NCBI RefSeq assembly: GCF_041358175.1
Contig: NZ_JBGKBE010000003.1
Location: 62,001 to 126,000, forward strand
Length of the DNA: 64,000 bases
Origin: Muriicola sp041358175
GTDB lineage: Bacteria; Bacteroidota; Bacteroidia; Flavobacteriales; Flavobacteriaceae
Reading direction: 5' to 3'
The stretch's first letter is position 1. Each line of letters starts with the position of its first letter. The notes beneath the pieces were generated by a model. The model was given only the letters and a program-made list of their open reading frames with translations. It was not told the origin of the DNA and did not search any database. Shown piece by piece: positions 33,661 through 41,077 of this stretch. The position numbers and the translations under genes were made by a program.

Positions 33661-34809
33661 CTAAAGGATAAGTTTGCAGCCTTCACTAAGATTGACTGTA
33701 AAAGAGGTAAATGCTTTTCCAAAGCGTTTTTCATATTCGTTCGAGGCAGTTTTTAGAAAAGAATTGCAGTCTTCTCTTTTTATAAGATTTAGGGTACATC
33801 CGCCAAATCCTCCCCCCATCATTCTCGACCCCAGTACGCAATCCTGGCCATGGGTAATCTCTACCAGGAAATCGAGTTCCTCACAACTTACCTCATACTG
33901 CAATTGTAGTCCCTGATGAGACTCGTACATCAATCTTCCCAATGATTTAAAGTCGGATTTTCTTAGGGCTTCTACCGCTTTAATGACCCGTTCGTTCTCT
34001 TCTAATACAAATAGGGCCTTTTGGAAATCTTTCCCCGGAATTAGTGTTCTGATTTGCTCCAGTTTCTCCTTTGTAACTTCTCTTAGTGAATCAGTTCCTA
34101 ATTCAAGGGCAACCGCCTCGCAACTTTTACGTCTTTGATTGTAGGCGCTGTCTGCAAGACTGTGTTTTACGCTTGTGTCGATAAGTAACCATTCGTATTC
34201 ATGCTGATTTAACGGGATCAATTCCGACTTCAATGAATGGCAATCGAGAAAAATGGCATGATTTTCTTTCCCGAACATACTGGCAAACTGATCCATAATC
34301 CCACATTGTACCCCTACATATTCTTGCTCAGCCGAATGTGATATCCGGACCATTTCCATTGGTGACAATTCCAGCCCAAAGAGTGCGTTGAGTGAGAAAA
34401 TAAAAGCATTTTCGATGGCGGCAGAGGAGGACAGTCCGGCCCCGGCCGGAATATCCCCGCTGAATAACAGGTTGAAGGGTGTAATTTTAATTCCTGACTT
34501 ATGAAGTTCTTTAAGAATTCCCAGGAAGTAGCCTTGCCAACCTTTAACAAATTCATATCCATTTCCGGATAATTTAAACGATACGCTCTCCTTCACATCA
34601 GTAGCTACCAGAGTACATTCTTCCGTTTCAGATCGCTCTAAGGCCAATACAATCCCCCTGTCAATGGCAGCCGGTAGCACGAACCCCATGTTATAATCGG
34701 TGTGTTCCCCAATGATATTGATACGTCCCGGAGCCCATACCATTAAAGGTTGAGTGCTGAATTCCTCAATAAATGATGAGCGAACACGCTGTGTCAGGTT
34801 TTGATTCAT
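33661..34809 (-). CDS. galK: galactokinase
   Basis: The 382-residue GHMP kinase phosphorylates galactose at C1 for the Leloir pathway. Signatures are APGRINIIGEHTDYNMGFVL (galactokinase motif), GDIPAGAGLSSSAAIENAF (ATP-binding) and MMGGGFGGCTLNLIKR (GHMP C-terminal). The ATG at 34809 is chosen because AGGGAG lies just upstream; an in-frame TTG at 34833 would add eight residues and consume that site. No other galactose genes are adjacent. The 286-bp gap upstream shows nothing recognisable apart from the following gene's promoter region. Confidence 0.94.
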   Translation of the reverse strand: MNQNLTQRVRSSFIEEFSTQPLMVWAPGRINIIGEHTDYNMGFVLPAAIDRGIVLALERSETEECTLVATDVKESVSFKLSGNGYEFVKGWQGYFLGILKELHKSGIKITPFNLLFSGDIPAGAGLSSSAAIENAFIFSLNALFGLELSPMEMVRISHSAEQEYVGVQCGIMDQFASMFGKENHAIFLDCHSLKSELIPLNQHEYEWLLIDTSVKHSLADSAYNQRRKSCEAVALELGTDSLREVTKEKLEQIRTLIPGKDFQKALFVLEENERVIKAVEALRKSDFKSLGRLMYESHQGLQLQYEVSCEELDFLVEITHGQDCVLGSRMMGGGFGGCTLNLIKREDCNSFLKTASNEYEKRFGKAFTSFTVNLSEGCKLIL

Positions 34810-35095
34810 CGGATAAAATTCTCCCTGCTTCAAAAATGCAGAAAAACATCGAGAAATAAGCGCCTTCAGAATTAATGAGAGCAGCTCCTTATGAATTGTA
34901 TAAGTTCCCTGATTAAATTAGAGTGGATGAGTAGAATATCAAGGGATAAATACTTCCATCTAAGGTATATTAACATTAATTAACATCAAATACTATTCAT
35001 TGGGGTAAAATAGCACAGATATTGGAAAATATCCTTGTTTTAGAGTCGTTAATGCCTTCGCATCTTTGTACTGTTAAATTTTAATATTGACAATT

Positions 35096-35659
35096 ATGAA
35101 AACAATCACATATTATCCAACAATGTTCCATACGAATCCATTTGCTCACAATTGGAGCGATATATATACCTTTTCAGAAAACAACGCCAAAGACGTAGTA
35201 TTACAAAACGACATGGTAGGGGAAAAGGGTATATCTGAGATGGTCTTAAACATCACTGCTTTCGATGCTATTGATGAAAATGGAAAAGAGCACCGAATCA
35301 AGGATTTTTCTCAGGGAAACCTTGTAAATCTTAAAGGGACGCACTCGGGATTATTTATTAAGACCAATAGCGCCCCGGAGCTCAATCCGGGTACCTATAC
35401 CACTTTTAGGTTTTATCTTGGAGGATCGGCGAATACTTTTATCTTCAAAGACCGCAGTGAAGAGGCTGTTACAGGAATTGAGTATATTGATTTTGAGATC
35501 CAGAATGGATTGATGATCAACGGAAATGATAAGAAACCGGTCATTATGAGGTTCGATTTTGAACCTTATACCCTGGCGAGCTTCTTTAACCCGATAAGAA
35601 ACCTGTTTAAAAAGCAAAAGTCCACGAGCAGGAATCTGACCGAATGCCTGAGTAGTTAA
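35096..35659 (+). CDS. hypothetical protein
   Basis: The 187-residue soluble-looking protein has no signal peptide, membrane segment or recognised motif. Beta-rich stretches such as GTYTTFRFYLGGSANTFIFK and GIEYIDFEIQNGLMINGNDK suggest a beta-sandwich-like fold. The ATG at 35096 is preferred to an in-frame TTG at 35087. Upstream, CATCTTTG (35061-35068) is one base from the -7 consensus, and a strong terminator follows at 35690. It therefore forms a single-gene unit that is probably well expressed. I do not recognise the family. Confidence 0.65.
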   Translation: MKTITYYPTMFHTNPFAHNWSDIYTFSENNAKDVVLQNDMVGEKGISEMVLNITAFDAIDENGKEHRIKDFSQGNLVNLKGTHSGLFIKTNSAPELNPGTYTTFRFYLGGSANTFIFKDRSEEAVTGIEYIDFEIQNGLMINGNDKKPVIMRFDFEPYTLASFFNPIRNLFKKQKSTSRNLTECLSS

Positions 35660-35689
35660 ACACAAAACATATAATTTTCAAGAATAAAG

Positions 35690-35712
35690 GGCATCCATTG
35701 GATGCCTTTTTT
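35690..35712 (+). terminator. rho-independent terminator
   Basis: GGCATCC (35690-35696), loop ATT, GGATGCC (35700-35706), then TTTTTT. It follows the 35096-35659 gene. Confidence 0.85.
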
Positions 35713-35939
35713 AATGCAATCAAATTAAAGTTGACTAATAGCCCAATAAATCAATCAATATTGGTTTGACGCGTCAATCCGGAAAAGTACATATTAGTGT
35801 CGGGGGCATAGAGTACTTACGATCTACTCCTTTACCACAACTTCTCTGTTCTATACTACCTTTATAGAGGGTTTTACAACTTATAAGTGTCCAATTGAGA
35901 AGTGGGGCATACATTTACCCCTCACAAAAAATTAAACCC

Positions 35940-36437
35940 ATGAAAAAAGTATTATTTACAGCATTTTTATTTGTAGCCGGTTTGAGTCTTCAGGCTCAGA
36001 CAGGCCCTAGTGTTGGTATCAATGCAGGAATTCCCACCGGCGATGCCAGTGATGTTTCAGGATTTAGTCTTGGAATCGACTTTACCTACCTTTGGTCAGT
36101 ATCGGATAAGTTCGATGCAGGGGCAGCTGTGGGATTCTCAAACGCCTTTGGCAAAGAAATAGATACAGGTCTGGGATCTATTCAAATAGAGGACATCCAG
36201 TTTCTTCCGGTAGCCGTCGCAGGCCGTGCCCATCTCACCGAGGATTTCAGTGCCGGTGTTGATCTGGGGTACGCTGTGGGAATAAACGATGGAAATGACG
36301 GTGGATTCTATTACCGTCCCATGGTGGGGTACTCCCTGAGTGAAAAGCTGGGACTCAGCCTTTCCTATACAGGTATTAGCCTCGAAGGAGATTTTAACTG
36401 GAATACAATCAACCTTGGATTGATGTTGGCCCTATAG
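35940..36437 (+). CDS. outer-membrane beta-barrel protein
   Basis: The 165-residue protein has a signal peptide (MKKVLFTAFLFVAGLSLQAQ, cleavage probably after AQA-like LQAQ). Alternating amphipathic strands end in the hydrophobic-aromatic pattern NTINLGLMLAL, as in small porin-like or OmpW/PorT-like barrels. The ATG at 35940 is set by the signal peptide; in-frame sequence further upstream is not signal-like. It stands alone with a terminator after it. Ligand or role is unknown. Confidence 0.75.
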   Translation: MKKVLFTAFLFVAGLSLQAQTGPSVGINAGIPTGDASDVSGFSLGIDFTYLWSVSDKFDAGAAVGFSNAFGKEIDTGLGSIQIEDIQFLPVAVAGRAHLTEDFSAGVDLGYAVGINDGNDGGFYYRPMVGYSLSEKLGLSLSYTGISLEGDFNWNTINLGLMLAL

Positions 36438-36461
36438 GCAAAACAAGCAACTCACAGGAAA

Positions 36462-36490
36462 AAGCGAAGGATTTCTCCTTCGCTTTTTTT
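36462..36490 (+). terminator. rho-independent terminator
   Basis: GCGAAGGA (36464-36471) pairs with TCCTTCGC around a four-base loop, followed by a run of T ending near 36490. It terminates the beta-barrel gene. Confidence 0.88.
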
Positions 36491-36542
36491 TTGGGTAAAA
36501 TCCAGTGCTGGTTTGATACTTAGGCTGTCACGTAGCAAGTAC

Positions 36543-36917
36543 TTAAGCCATTTCTGCTTCTCTGGATTTCCTACGGTTTTCCGCAAGATGTTCTATCAAC
36601 TCGGGAACTTTTTCAAAGGCTGCAGAGAGTCCGTGCGATTTAACTGCCTCCAGGAAACTGATTTCATCACCCTTTGTGACTAAAAATCCGATAGGTTCTA
36701 TCCCCATTCCTGCTCCTGCTCCCATTCCTTGTCCTTTGCCTTTTTTAGCTTCGGTGCCTTCAGCACCTCCGGAACCAAATCCAAGGCCTACTTTGATAAC
36801 AGGTACACAGGTAAATTCCCCTAATTTAAACTGTTCCCCAACTACGGTTTCAGTTTTTGCTTCAGACTTAATGAAGTCGGTAATTTTTCCAAGTAATTCT
36901 TCAAAATGTAAATCCAT
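36543..36917 (-). CDS. GerW/YtfJ-family protein
   Basis: The 124-residue protein matches the GerW (YtfJ) family. A short helix (LLGKITDFIKSEAKTETVVG) leads to the conserved VVGEQFKLGEFTCVPVIKVG. A Gly-rich segment (GLGFGSGG, then GQGMGAGAGMGIEPIGFLV) and a helical tail follow. In Bacillus the protein is linked to spore germination, but the family is common in non-sporulating bacteria. Eleven bp upstream is a DUF2953/YtfI-like membrane protein, the same partner as in Bacillus. The pair has a CRP/FNR-like promoter, so here it may serve a membrane-associated stress role. Confidence 0.85.
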   Translation of the reverse strand: MDLHFEELLGKITDFIKSEAKTETVVGEQFKLGEFTCVPVIKVGLGFGSGGAEGTEAKKGKGQGMGAGAGMGIEPIGFLVTKGDEISFLEAVKSHGLSAAFEKVPELIEHLAENRRKSREAEMA

Positions 36918-36928
36918 GGTGTTAAGTT

Positions 36929-37435
36929 TTAAAAGTTAATAAATGATTTAATTATGTAAACAGGTCTGTTCCGCAACAAGAGAAGTACCTCATTCCTTCC
37001 TTCAAAATTGATATGGAAACCTCCAAAGTGATAATTTATAAAACCGAAAAGGGGATACAGTTTGGCATTGGTAATACAATCCCCTGTATCCAGGTCGATT
37101 TTCCAATTTTTTATTTCAAAGGATCTTATTAATCTCAGAATGGTTTTGGGTGTAAACCTGTTTCCATGTGTACTCTTCTTCTTTAATTTTTTGTTCTTAG
37201 ATGCTTTTTTTGGAGAACTGAGAGCTTTTAAAGGATAGTAGTAATATTCTTTGAAAGGGATCTTTATCCTGATCCTGATAAATTCAATTTTATCGGCCTC
37301 TATGCTTGCCCTGGCGAGACCCTTGAATTCGGCATAATATTGTTTCCGTTTGGAGTCGATATATAGATCTAAAGGAATAAACAGCAACCCAATTAATAAT
37401 AGAAGGATGATCAGTATAATGATAGCAGGGACCAT
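36929..37435 (-). CDS. membrane protein, DUF2953/YtfI-like
   Basis: The 168-residue protein has one strong N-terminal membrane anchor (IIILIILLLLIGLLFIPLDL). A basic, soluble domain follows with EFKGLARASIEADKIEFIRI, a Lys-rich linker (KKASKNKKLKKKS) and YPLFGFINYHFGGFHINFEG. This resembles DUF2953 (YtfI), which neighbours ytfJ in Firmicutes. It precedes the GerW-like gene by 11 bp in one operon. The promoter has a perfect TGAT-N4-ATCA palindrome. The DUF2953 assignment is by layout and neighbour and is less certain than that of GerW. Confidence 0.65.
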   Translation of the reverse strand: MVPAIIILIILLLLIGLLFIPLDLYIDSKRKQYYAEFKGLARASIEADKIEFIRIRIKIPFKEYYYYPLKALSSPKKASKNKKLKKKSTHGNRFTPKTILRLIRSFEIKNWKIDLDTGDCITNAKLYPLFGFINYHFGGFHINFEGRNEVLLLLRNRPVYIIKSFINF

Positions 37436-37447
37436 AACTTATTTTTG

Positions 37448-37490
37448 CAAAGGAAGAAATTGTAGAGGGCAGATCAAATGATGTGGATCA
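37448..37490 (-). promoter_or_regulatory. CRP/FNR-like site and -7 box for ytfI/gerW-like pair
   Basis: The palindrome spans 37479-37490 and on the plus strand reads TGATGTGGATCA. On the minus strand TTCCTTTG (37455-37448), one base from TAnnTTTG, begins 29.5 bp from the palindrome centre. The start codon is at 37435, so the leader would be very short. Confidence 0.5.
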
Positions 37491-37540
37491 TGCAGACAAG
37501 ATTTTTTGAGGAAATTTGTTTTTTAGTTCCGATGACTGTG

Positions 37541-37596
37541 GTCAACTCACTCTGCCTCCGCCCAGGCTCCGGCAGACAAGTTCGTTCGTTGGACCC
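37541..37596 (+). repeat. 56-bp direct repeat, copy 1
   Basis: This 56-bp block recurs at 37781-37836 with four mismatches, exactly 240 bp apart. It contains a CTGCC...GGCAG inverted repeat and ends in GTTCGTTCGTTGGACCC. Confidence 0.85.
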
Positions 37597-37730
37597 GGGC
37601 CGAGCGGCCGCAAAAGGTCCAATGGACCTTTTGTAGGGAGGAGCCAGCCGGTGCGCTGGCTTTCAATAGTAGAGCATATCTCCTTGAAAAACCTTTTGCC
37701 TATCAGAGGATTTTTTTTGGTAAATACCTA

Positions 37731-37766
37731 TTCTCTTGGTGCTTGTATTTTGTGATTTGGAATTTA
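37731..37766 (+). repeat. second direct repeat family, copy 1
   Basis: TTCTCTTGGTGCTTGTATTT begins a block of about 36 bp that recurs at 37887-37923 with one insertion and one substitution. Confidence 0.8.
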
Positions 37767-37780
37767 CTTCAGTAGCTGTC

Positions 37781-37836
37781 GTCAACTCACCCTGCCTTTG
37801 CCCAGGCTCTGGCAGACAAGTTCGTTCGTTGGACCC
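37781..37836 (+). repeat. 56-bp direct repeat, copy 2
   Basis: Second copy of the 37541-37596 block, with four substitutions. Confidence 0.85.
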
Positions 37837-37886
37837 AGCACTCCCGAGCTGCAAACCCATCTTTGTTTGGGAGTTTATAATACCCG

Positions 37887-37923
37887 TTCTCTTGGTGCTT
37901 GTATTTTTGTGATTTGAAATTTA
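37887..37923 (+). repeat. second direct repeat family, copy 2
   Basis: Second copy of the 37731-37766 block, extended by one T in its T-run. Confidence 0.8.
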
Positions 37924-37991
37924 CCGACAGGCTGGGGTTGGCTCGCTTTGCTCCCCTGACCCAGCGCTCCCGAGCTACAAATGCAAAACCA

Positions 37992-38017
37992 ACTCAACCT
38001 GCGGTTGAGTGTTTTTT
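37992..38017 (+). terminator. rho-independent terminator-like hairpin
   Basis: ACTCAACC (37992-37999), loop TGC, GGTTGAGT (38003-38010), then a T-run. No plus-strand gene is seen upstream of it. Confidence 0.65.
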
Positions 38018-38061
38018 TGCTTATTCGAAGCCTACAAGCTAGCTTGAGACTTCTCTTAATC

Positions 38062-38091
38062 AAAAAACCCACCTCATTTGAGGTGGGTTTT
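38062..38091. terminator. bidirectional terminator hairpin next to tRNA-Lys remnant
   Basis: CCCACCTC (38068-38075), loop ATTT, GAGGTGGG (38080-38087), flanked by an A-run and a short T-run. It lies just beyond the tRNA-Lys 3' fragment at 38102, as a terminator of a former leftward tRNA gene would. Confidence 0.7.
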
Positions 38092-38101
38092 GCGCTTGTC
38101 A

Positions 38102-38119
38102 GTGACCTGGCTGGGGCTT
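38102..38119 (-). other. tRNA-Lys 3'-end remnant (partial att-like copy)
   Basis: GTGACCTGGCTGGGGCT with the preceding A is identical to the start of the 24-bp repeat at 38224 and 54442. It stops after 18 bases, so only the acceptor and T-stem strand of the tRNA is left. It may be a scar from an earlier insertion or a dead tRNA copy. Confidence 0.6.
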
Positions 38120-38187
38120 ACCATAGTATGGCGCTAAAGCGCCAACTACGGCATAGACTTCTCGCCCCAGGTTTATTTCATAAAAAA

Positions 38188-38209
38188 ATCCTGACATTTA
38201 CGTCAGGAT
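38188..38209 (-). terminator. terminator hairpin next to left att repeat
   Basis: ATCCTGAC (38188-38195), loop ATTTAC, GTCAGGAT (38202-38209). On the minus strand a T-run follows (38187-38182). It lies 14 bp beyond the tRNA-Lys fragment at 38224 and may be the ancestral tRNA-Lys terminator. Confidence 0.75.
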
Positions 38210-38223
38210 TTTCATCTCACTTC

Positions 38224-38247
38224 GTGACCTGGCTGGGGCTCGAACCC
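38224..38247 (-). other. attachment site, left end of island
   Basis: Twenty-four bases beginning GTGACCTGGCTGGGGCTC are identical to 54442-54465, the 3' end of tRNA-Lys. The sequence departs from the tRNA after this point, as expected for an att core. Confidence 0.88.
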
Positions 38248-38297
38248 CAACTGTAAACATTTGATATTCAAAAAGTTAAAATCTGTATTTTCAATGT

Positions 38298-38318
38298 GCG
38301 CACCGAATAGCGCACCGG
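38298..38318 (+). repeat. integrase arm-like repeat, left end
   Basis: The core GCACCGAATAGCGCACCG matches 54321-54341 at 18 of 21 positions. Each copy holds two GCACCG units 12 bp apart. Position just inside both island ends suggests recombinase arm-binding sites. Confidence 0.6.
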
Positions 38319-38396
38319 AATATACTTTTATTTTAAATGAACTTATTTGTTGGTATTTGTAACAATCAATACCAAAATACAAATATAGGATTACTT

Positions 38397-39482
38397 TTAT
38401 TGCTTATCAAGTATCTCCATTAATCTATAATTCAGATATAATTTTTCCTTGCCAACTTTCACTGATTTTAGAAAGCCTTTTTGCTCTAAATCTCTTAAAT
38501 AATTACCTACGGTTTTAGGTGTTCCTAGTTTAGCATCGATTAAATGTTGTCTCTTGGTGTAGGGTAAACGAAATAGAATTTCTACCAATTCTTTAGAATA
38601 TGCCTTCGGCAATTTCTCTTTAACTTCTTTAGACATGCTTCCCATGAGGGCGAGAATTTCTCCTAAACGCACTAGCCCTTTCTCGGCGGTCGTCTCAATC
38701 ATGTCCAACATATATAATATCCAGCCCTCCCAATCTTCTTTTTCCGTTACTAGTCTAAGTTTTTTATAATAGGAAGCTTTATTGTTGATGATATATTCAC
38801 TTAGGTAGATTGCAGGTATATCCAATAACCCTTCTAATTTAAGATAGAGTAGGAGTAAGATACGGCCTGTTCTACCATTACCATCAGAGAAAGGATGAAT
38901 AGCTTCAAATTGATAATGCATTAAAGCCATTTTTATAAGTGGGTCTACCTTGTCTTTATTATTAATGAATTTTTCAATATTTGCTAGTTTAGCTCTAATG
39001 ATCTCAGCGCCTGATGGTGGGGTGTAAATTGTTTCTCCTTTGGTATTTGATAAAGTTGTACCGGGAATTTTTCTAATTTCGGAAGTGTTTTGCTTGATAC
39101 GTTGAACAATTTCGATACACAGGTTGGTTGTTATAATCGGTTTTTTTTCAAGTTGCTCCAATCCGTGCCAGAGAGCCTCCTTATAGCTTATAACTTCTTT
39201 GGCTGCAGGGTTGTTAAATTTTTTATCAGCTACAATGGCCTGATACAAGTCGTCATTTGTTGTAATTATGTTTTCTATTTCAGAGCTTGCTTTTGCTTCT
39301 TGTAAATGAATGGTGTCCAGAAAAAGTCTAGGGTTAGGTAAATTAGTTATTGCTCCATTTAGTTTGGATAGTGCCCTACTTGCTGTAATGGTTTTGCGAA
39401 GAACCGCTGTAGTTTCCAAATCCTTTTTTGGGGGGAGTAATGGTAAATCGTTGTATGGAATATCTTTGTTAAACGGAGCCAT
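38397..39482 (-). CDS. Fic family protein (AMPylase-type, autoinhibited class II)
   Basis: The 361-residue protein has an N-terminal Fic_N region with the inhibitory motif S-x3-E-N (SSEIENIITTND, about residue 65). The Fic domain carries the full active site HPFSDGNGRTGR (about 197-208), and the C-terminal winged-helix domain has LPYTKRQHLIDAKLGTPKTV. Fic enzymes transfer AMP from ATP to protein hydroxyls, and class II proteins carry their own inhibitory helix. There is no separate antitoxin gene beside it. It is the outermost island gene, next to the left att site. Target unknown. Confidence 0.9.
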   Translation of the reverse strand: MAPFNKDIPYNDLPLLPPKKDLETTAVLRKTITASRALSKLNGAITNLPNPRLFLDTIHLQEAKASSEIENIITTNDDLYQAIVADKKFNNPAAKEVISYKEALWHGLEQLEKKPIITTNLCIEIVQRIKQNTSEIRKIPGTTLSNTKGETIYTPPSGAEIIRAKLANIEKFINNKDKVDPLIKMALMHYQFEAIHPFSDGNGRTGRILLLLYLKLEGLLDIPAIYLSEYIINNKASYYKKLRLVTEKEDWEGWILYMLDMIETTAEKGLVRLGEILALMGSMSKEVKEKLPKAYSKELVEILFRLPYTKRQHLIDAKLGTPKTVGNYLRDLEQKGFLKSVKVGKEKLYLNYRLMEILDKQ

Positions 39483-40150
39483 TTGTTAAGAGTCGAATTT
39501 ATACTCGTTCTGAGTACGAGGGTAAATATACATAAAAATTACCCTTGTTTAGTTGTCAAATGTAAATTTTACTCCCATTAGATTTCTACCAATTTATTTT
39601 GAGGGAAGAGCAAGAGGGTAACGCACTAAAGCGGCGTTACGTTCTATATGTTCCTTATTTACAGCGCTTTACTTATAATACAAACCCTTGGGAAAGCCCG
39701 TATTTGCGGCAAATGAAGCGAGAACCCCAATAAAATGGCAGAAATTTGCGGCAAATACCATTCTTGAAAAGTTTTTTGAATATTAACCGATTTGAGTCAA
39801 ATCGCCCCGCAGCCCCTATAAAAAGTCAATAATTTGCGTCAAATAGTTGCAATTTGCCTCGCATGCAGATTAGTTTGGTAAGGATTTGGGACTTGCAGCA
39901 CGAAACTTCGTTTCGCTCGTGTTTCCTAATTAAAATTTTCAGTTAAAACGAAATTTGTGGTGCCACAAAAGGTCAATTATCAAAACCACTAAAAAAGACC
40001 AGGAATAAGACTTATGAATACACTGGAAATTAATCTTGTTATCTTGCACCATAAAATGGCCATTTTTTGAAACACTACAATTTAAATCAAGGATTAGTAC
40101 TCAATGATTTTTTGCTTTTCCCAAATGAATTAATTTCAATCTCATAAAGT
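39483..40150. other. gene-free 668-bp stretch inside the island
   Basis: No convincing coding frame is seen. The stretch holds a series of spaced near-palindromes (listed separately) and is otherwise A/T-rich. Its position between Fic and the HAD gene separates the mobility/defence-like left end from the fructan cargo. Confidence 0.6.
39702..39864. repeat. spaced array of near-palindromic 13-mers (iteron-like)
   Basis: ATTTGCGGCAAAT occurs at 39702-39714 and 39744-39756. ATTTGAGTCAAAT follows at 39790-39802 and ATTTGCGTCAAAT at 39832-39844, with a decayed copy at 39852-39864. Starts are 42, 46 and 42 bp apart, close to four helical turns, so the sites lie roughly on one DNA face. Such arrays occur at replication origins or multi-operator promoters. 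Confidence 0.6.
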
Positions 40151-40960
40151 TTAAATGGATAAATACTTCCGAATGAAATGTGCAACCCCATCTTCTGTAT
40201 TGTTCAATGTGATATAATCTGAAATGGCTTTTACTTCTTCTCGCGCATTTCCGACCGCCACACCGTAACCGACCCCTTTTAACATTTCAATATCATTGTA
40301 GTTGTCTCCAAAAGCAATGATGTCATCCAAAGTTTCATCATCTTTCAAAAGATTTTGAATGCCTAAAAGTTTTGAGGTCTTCTTTGGCGCAACTTCAATA
40401 AGTATATCATTAGATTGATACAATATCAGTTTCGAACCAAGTTCTTTCTTAATCTGCCCTATAATTAAATCAAGAGCTTTCTTTTTGCCCATGAGCATCA
40501 ATTTATGTGCTCCCAATTTTCTCTCTTTCCAATCTTTTAATGTATTATAAGCAGGCATAAAAATAGGACTGGTTCTGGTATATTGAATTTCTTTTTGAAT
40601 GAAATCGGTGTTTTCACTTGTGTTCCACTCTTCACCATGATAAAATCCGATTTTTATATCTAGTTCTTTGGCCATTAAGTAAATTTCTTCAATAAGACAT
40701 AAATCAATTGTGGTTGAAAAAACCCTATTAGTTCCCTCCATCACCAAAGCGCCATTATAGCATACCATTGGCTCATTGACGATTCCCAAACGTTCTTGCA
40801 GATAGGTCATTGCCTTTGGCATCCTCGCAGATACTAGGACTACCTTAAGTTTTCGCTTTATTCTTGAAATTTCCGAAATAGTAGAATCTGAAACATCATT
40901 TTTAGAAGATAACAATGTGCCATCCAAATCGGAACAGAGAATTTTGTATTTCATTTTCAT
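40151..40960 (-). CDS. HAD-superfamily Cof-type sugar phosphatase
   Basis: The 269-residue protein belongs to HAD subfamily IIB (Cof). Motif I is LCSDLDGTLLSS, motif II is in KVVLVSARMPKA, and motifs III/IV are in KLLGIQ and IIAFGDNYNDIEMLKGVGYG. It probably dephosphorylates sugar phosphates in the cytosol. It lies downstream of the broken ROK kinase in the island and is the last gene of the fructan locus. A role in removing excess hexose phosphate is plausible. The start (40960) allows a second ATG two codons later. Confidence 0.88.
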   Translation of the reverse strand: MKMKYKILCSDLDGTLLSSKNDVSDSTISEISRIKRKLKVVLVSARMPKAMTYLQERLGIVNEPMVCYNGALVMEGTNRVFSTTIDLCLIEEIYLMAKELDIKIGFYHGEEWNTSENTDFIQKEIQYTRTSPIFMPAYNTLKDWKERKLGAHKLMLMGKKKALDLIIGQIKKELGSKLILYQSNDILIEVAPKKTSKLLGIQNLLKDDETLDDIIAFGDNYNDIEMLKGVGYGVAVGNAREEVKAISDYITLNNTEDGVAHFIRKYLSI

Positions 40961-41077
40961 AGACTGAAAATCCTTATTTAGTTTTGATTAAGAAAGGTTT
41001 TGTTTCCTGCCACTACATTATTGATGACAAAAATTTTCTTGCTGGAATATTATATTTTGATTTCAATTATTTCAATC

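Larger units (their letters stand above)
37491..38223. other. gene-free, hairpin-rich intergenic stretch beside the island
   Basis: No convincing gene is seen over more than 700 bases. Instead there are two pairs of direct repeats (listed separately), several GC-rich hairpins and T-run terminators. The hairpins are CAAAAGGTCC/GGACCTTTTG at 37611-37633, GCCAGC/GCTGGC at 37643-37660 and GGCGCT/AGCGCC at 38129-38142. CTGGGGC (38111-38117) can also pair with GCCCCAG (38164-38170). Local base composition differs by eye from the neighbouring genes. Confidence 0.6.

Noticed and set aside
36543..37435. Evidence of sporulation from GerW
   Set aside because: No other sporulation gene is seen, and the family is widespread in non-spore-formers.
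37541..37923. Repeats at 37.5-37.9 kb as a CRISPR array
   Set aside because: Only two copies of each block, with unequal spacing, mismatches and no cas gene.
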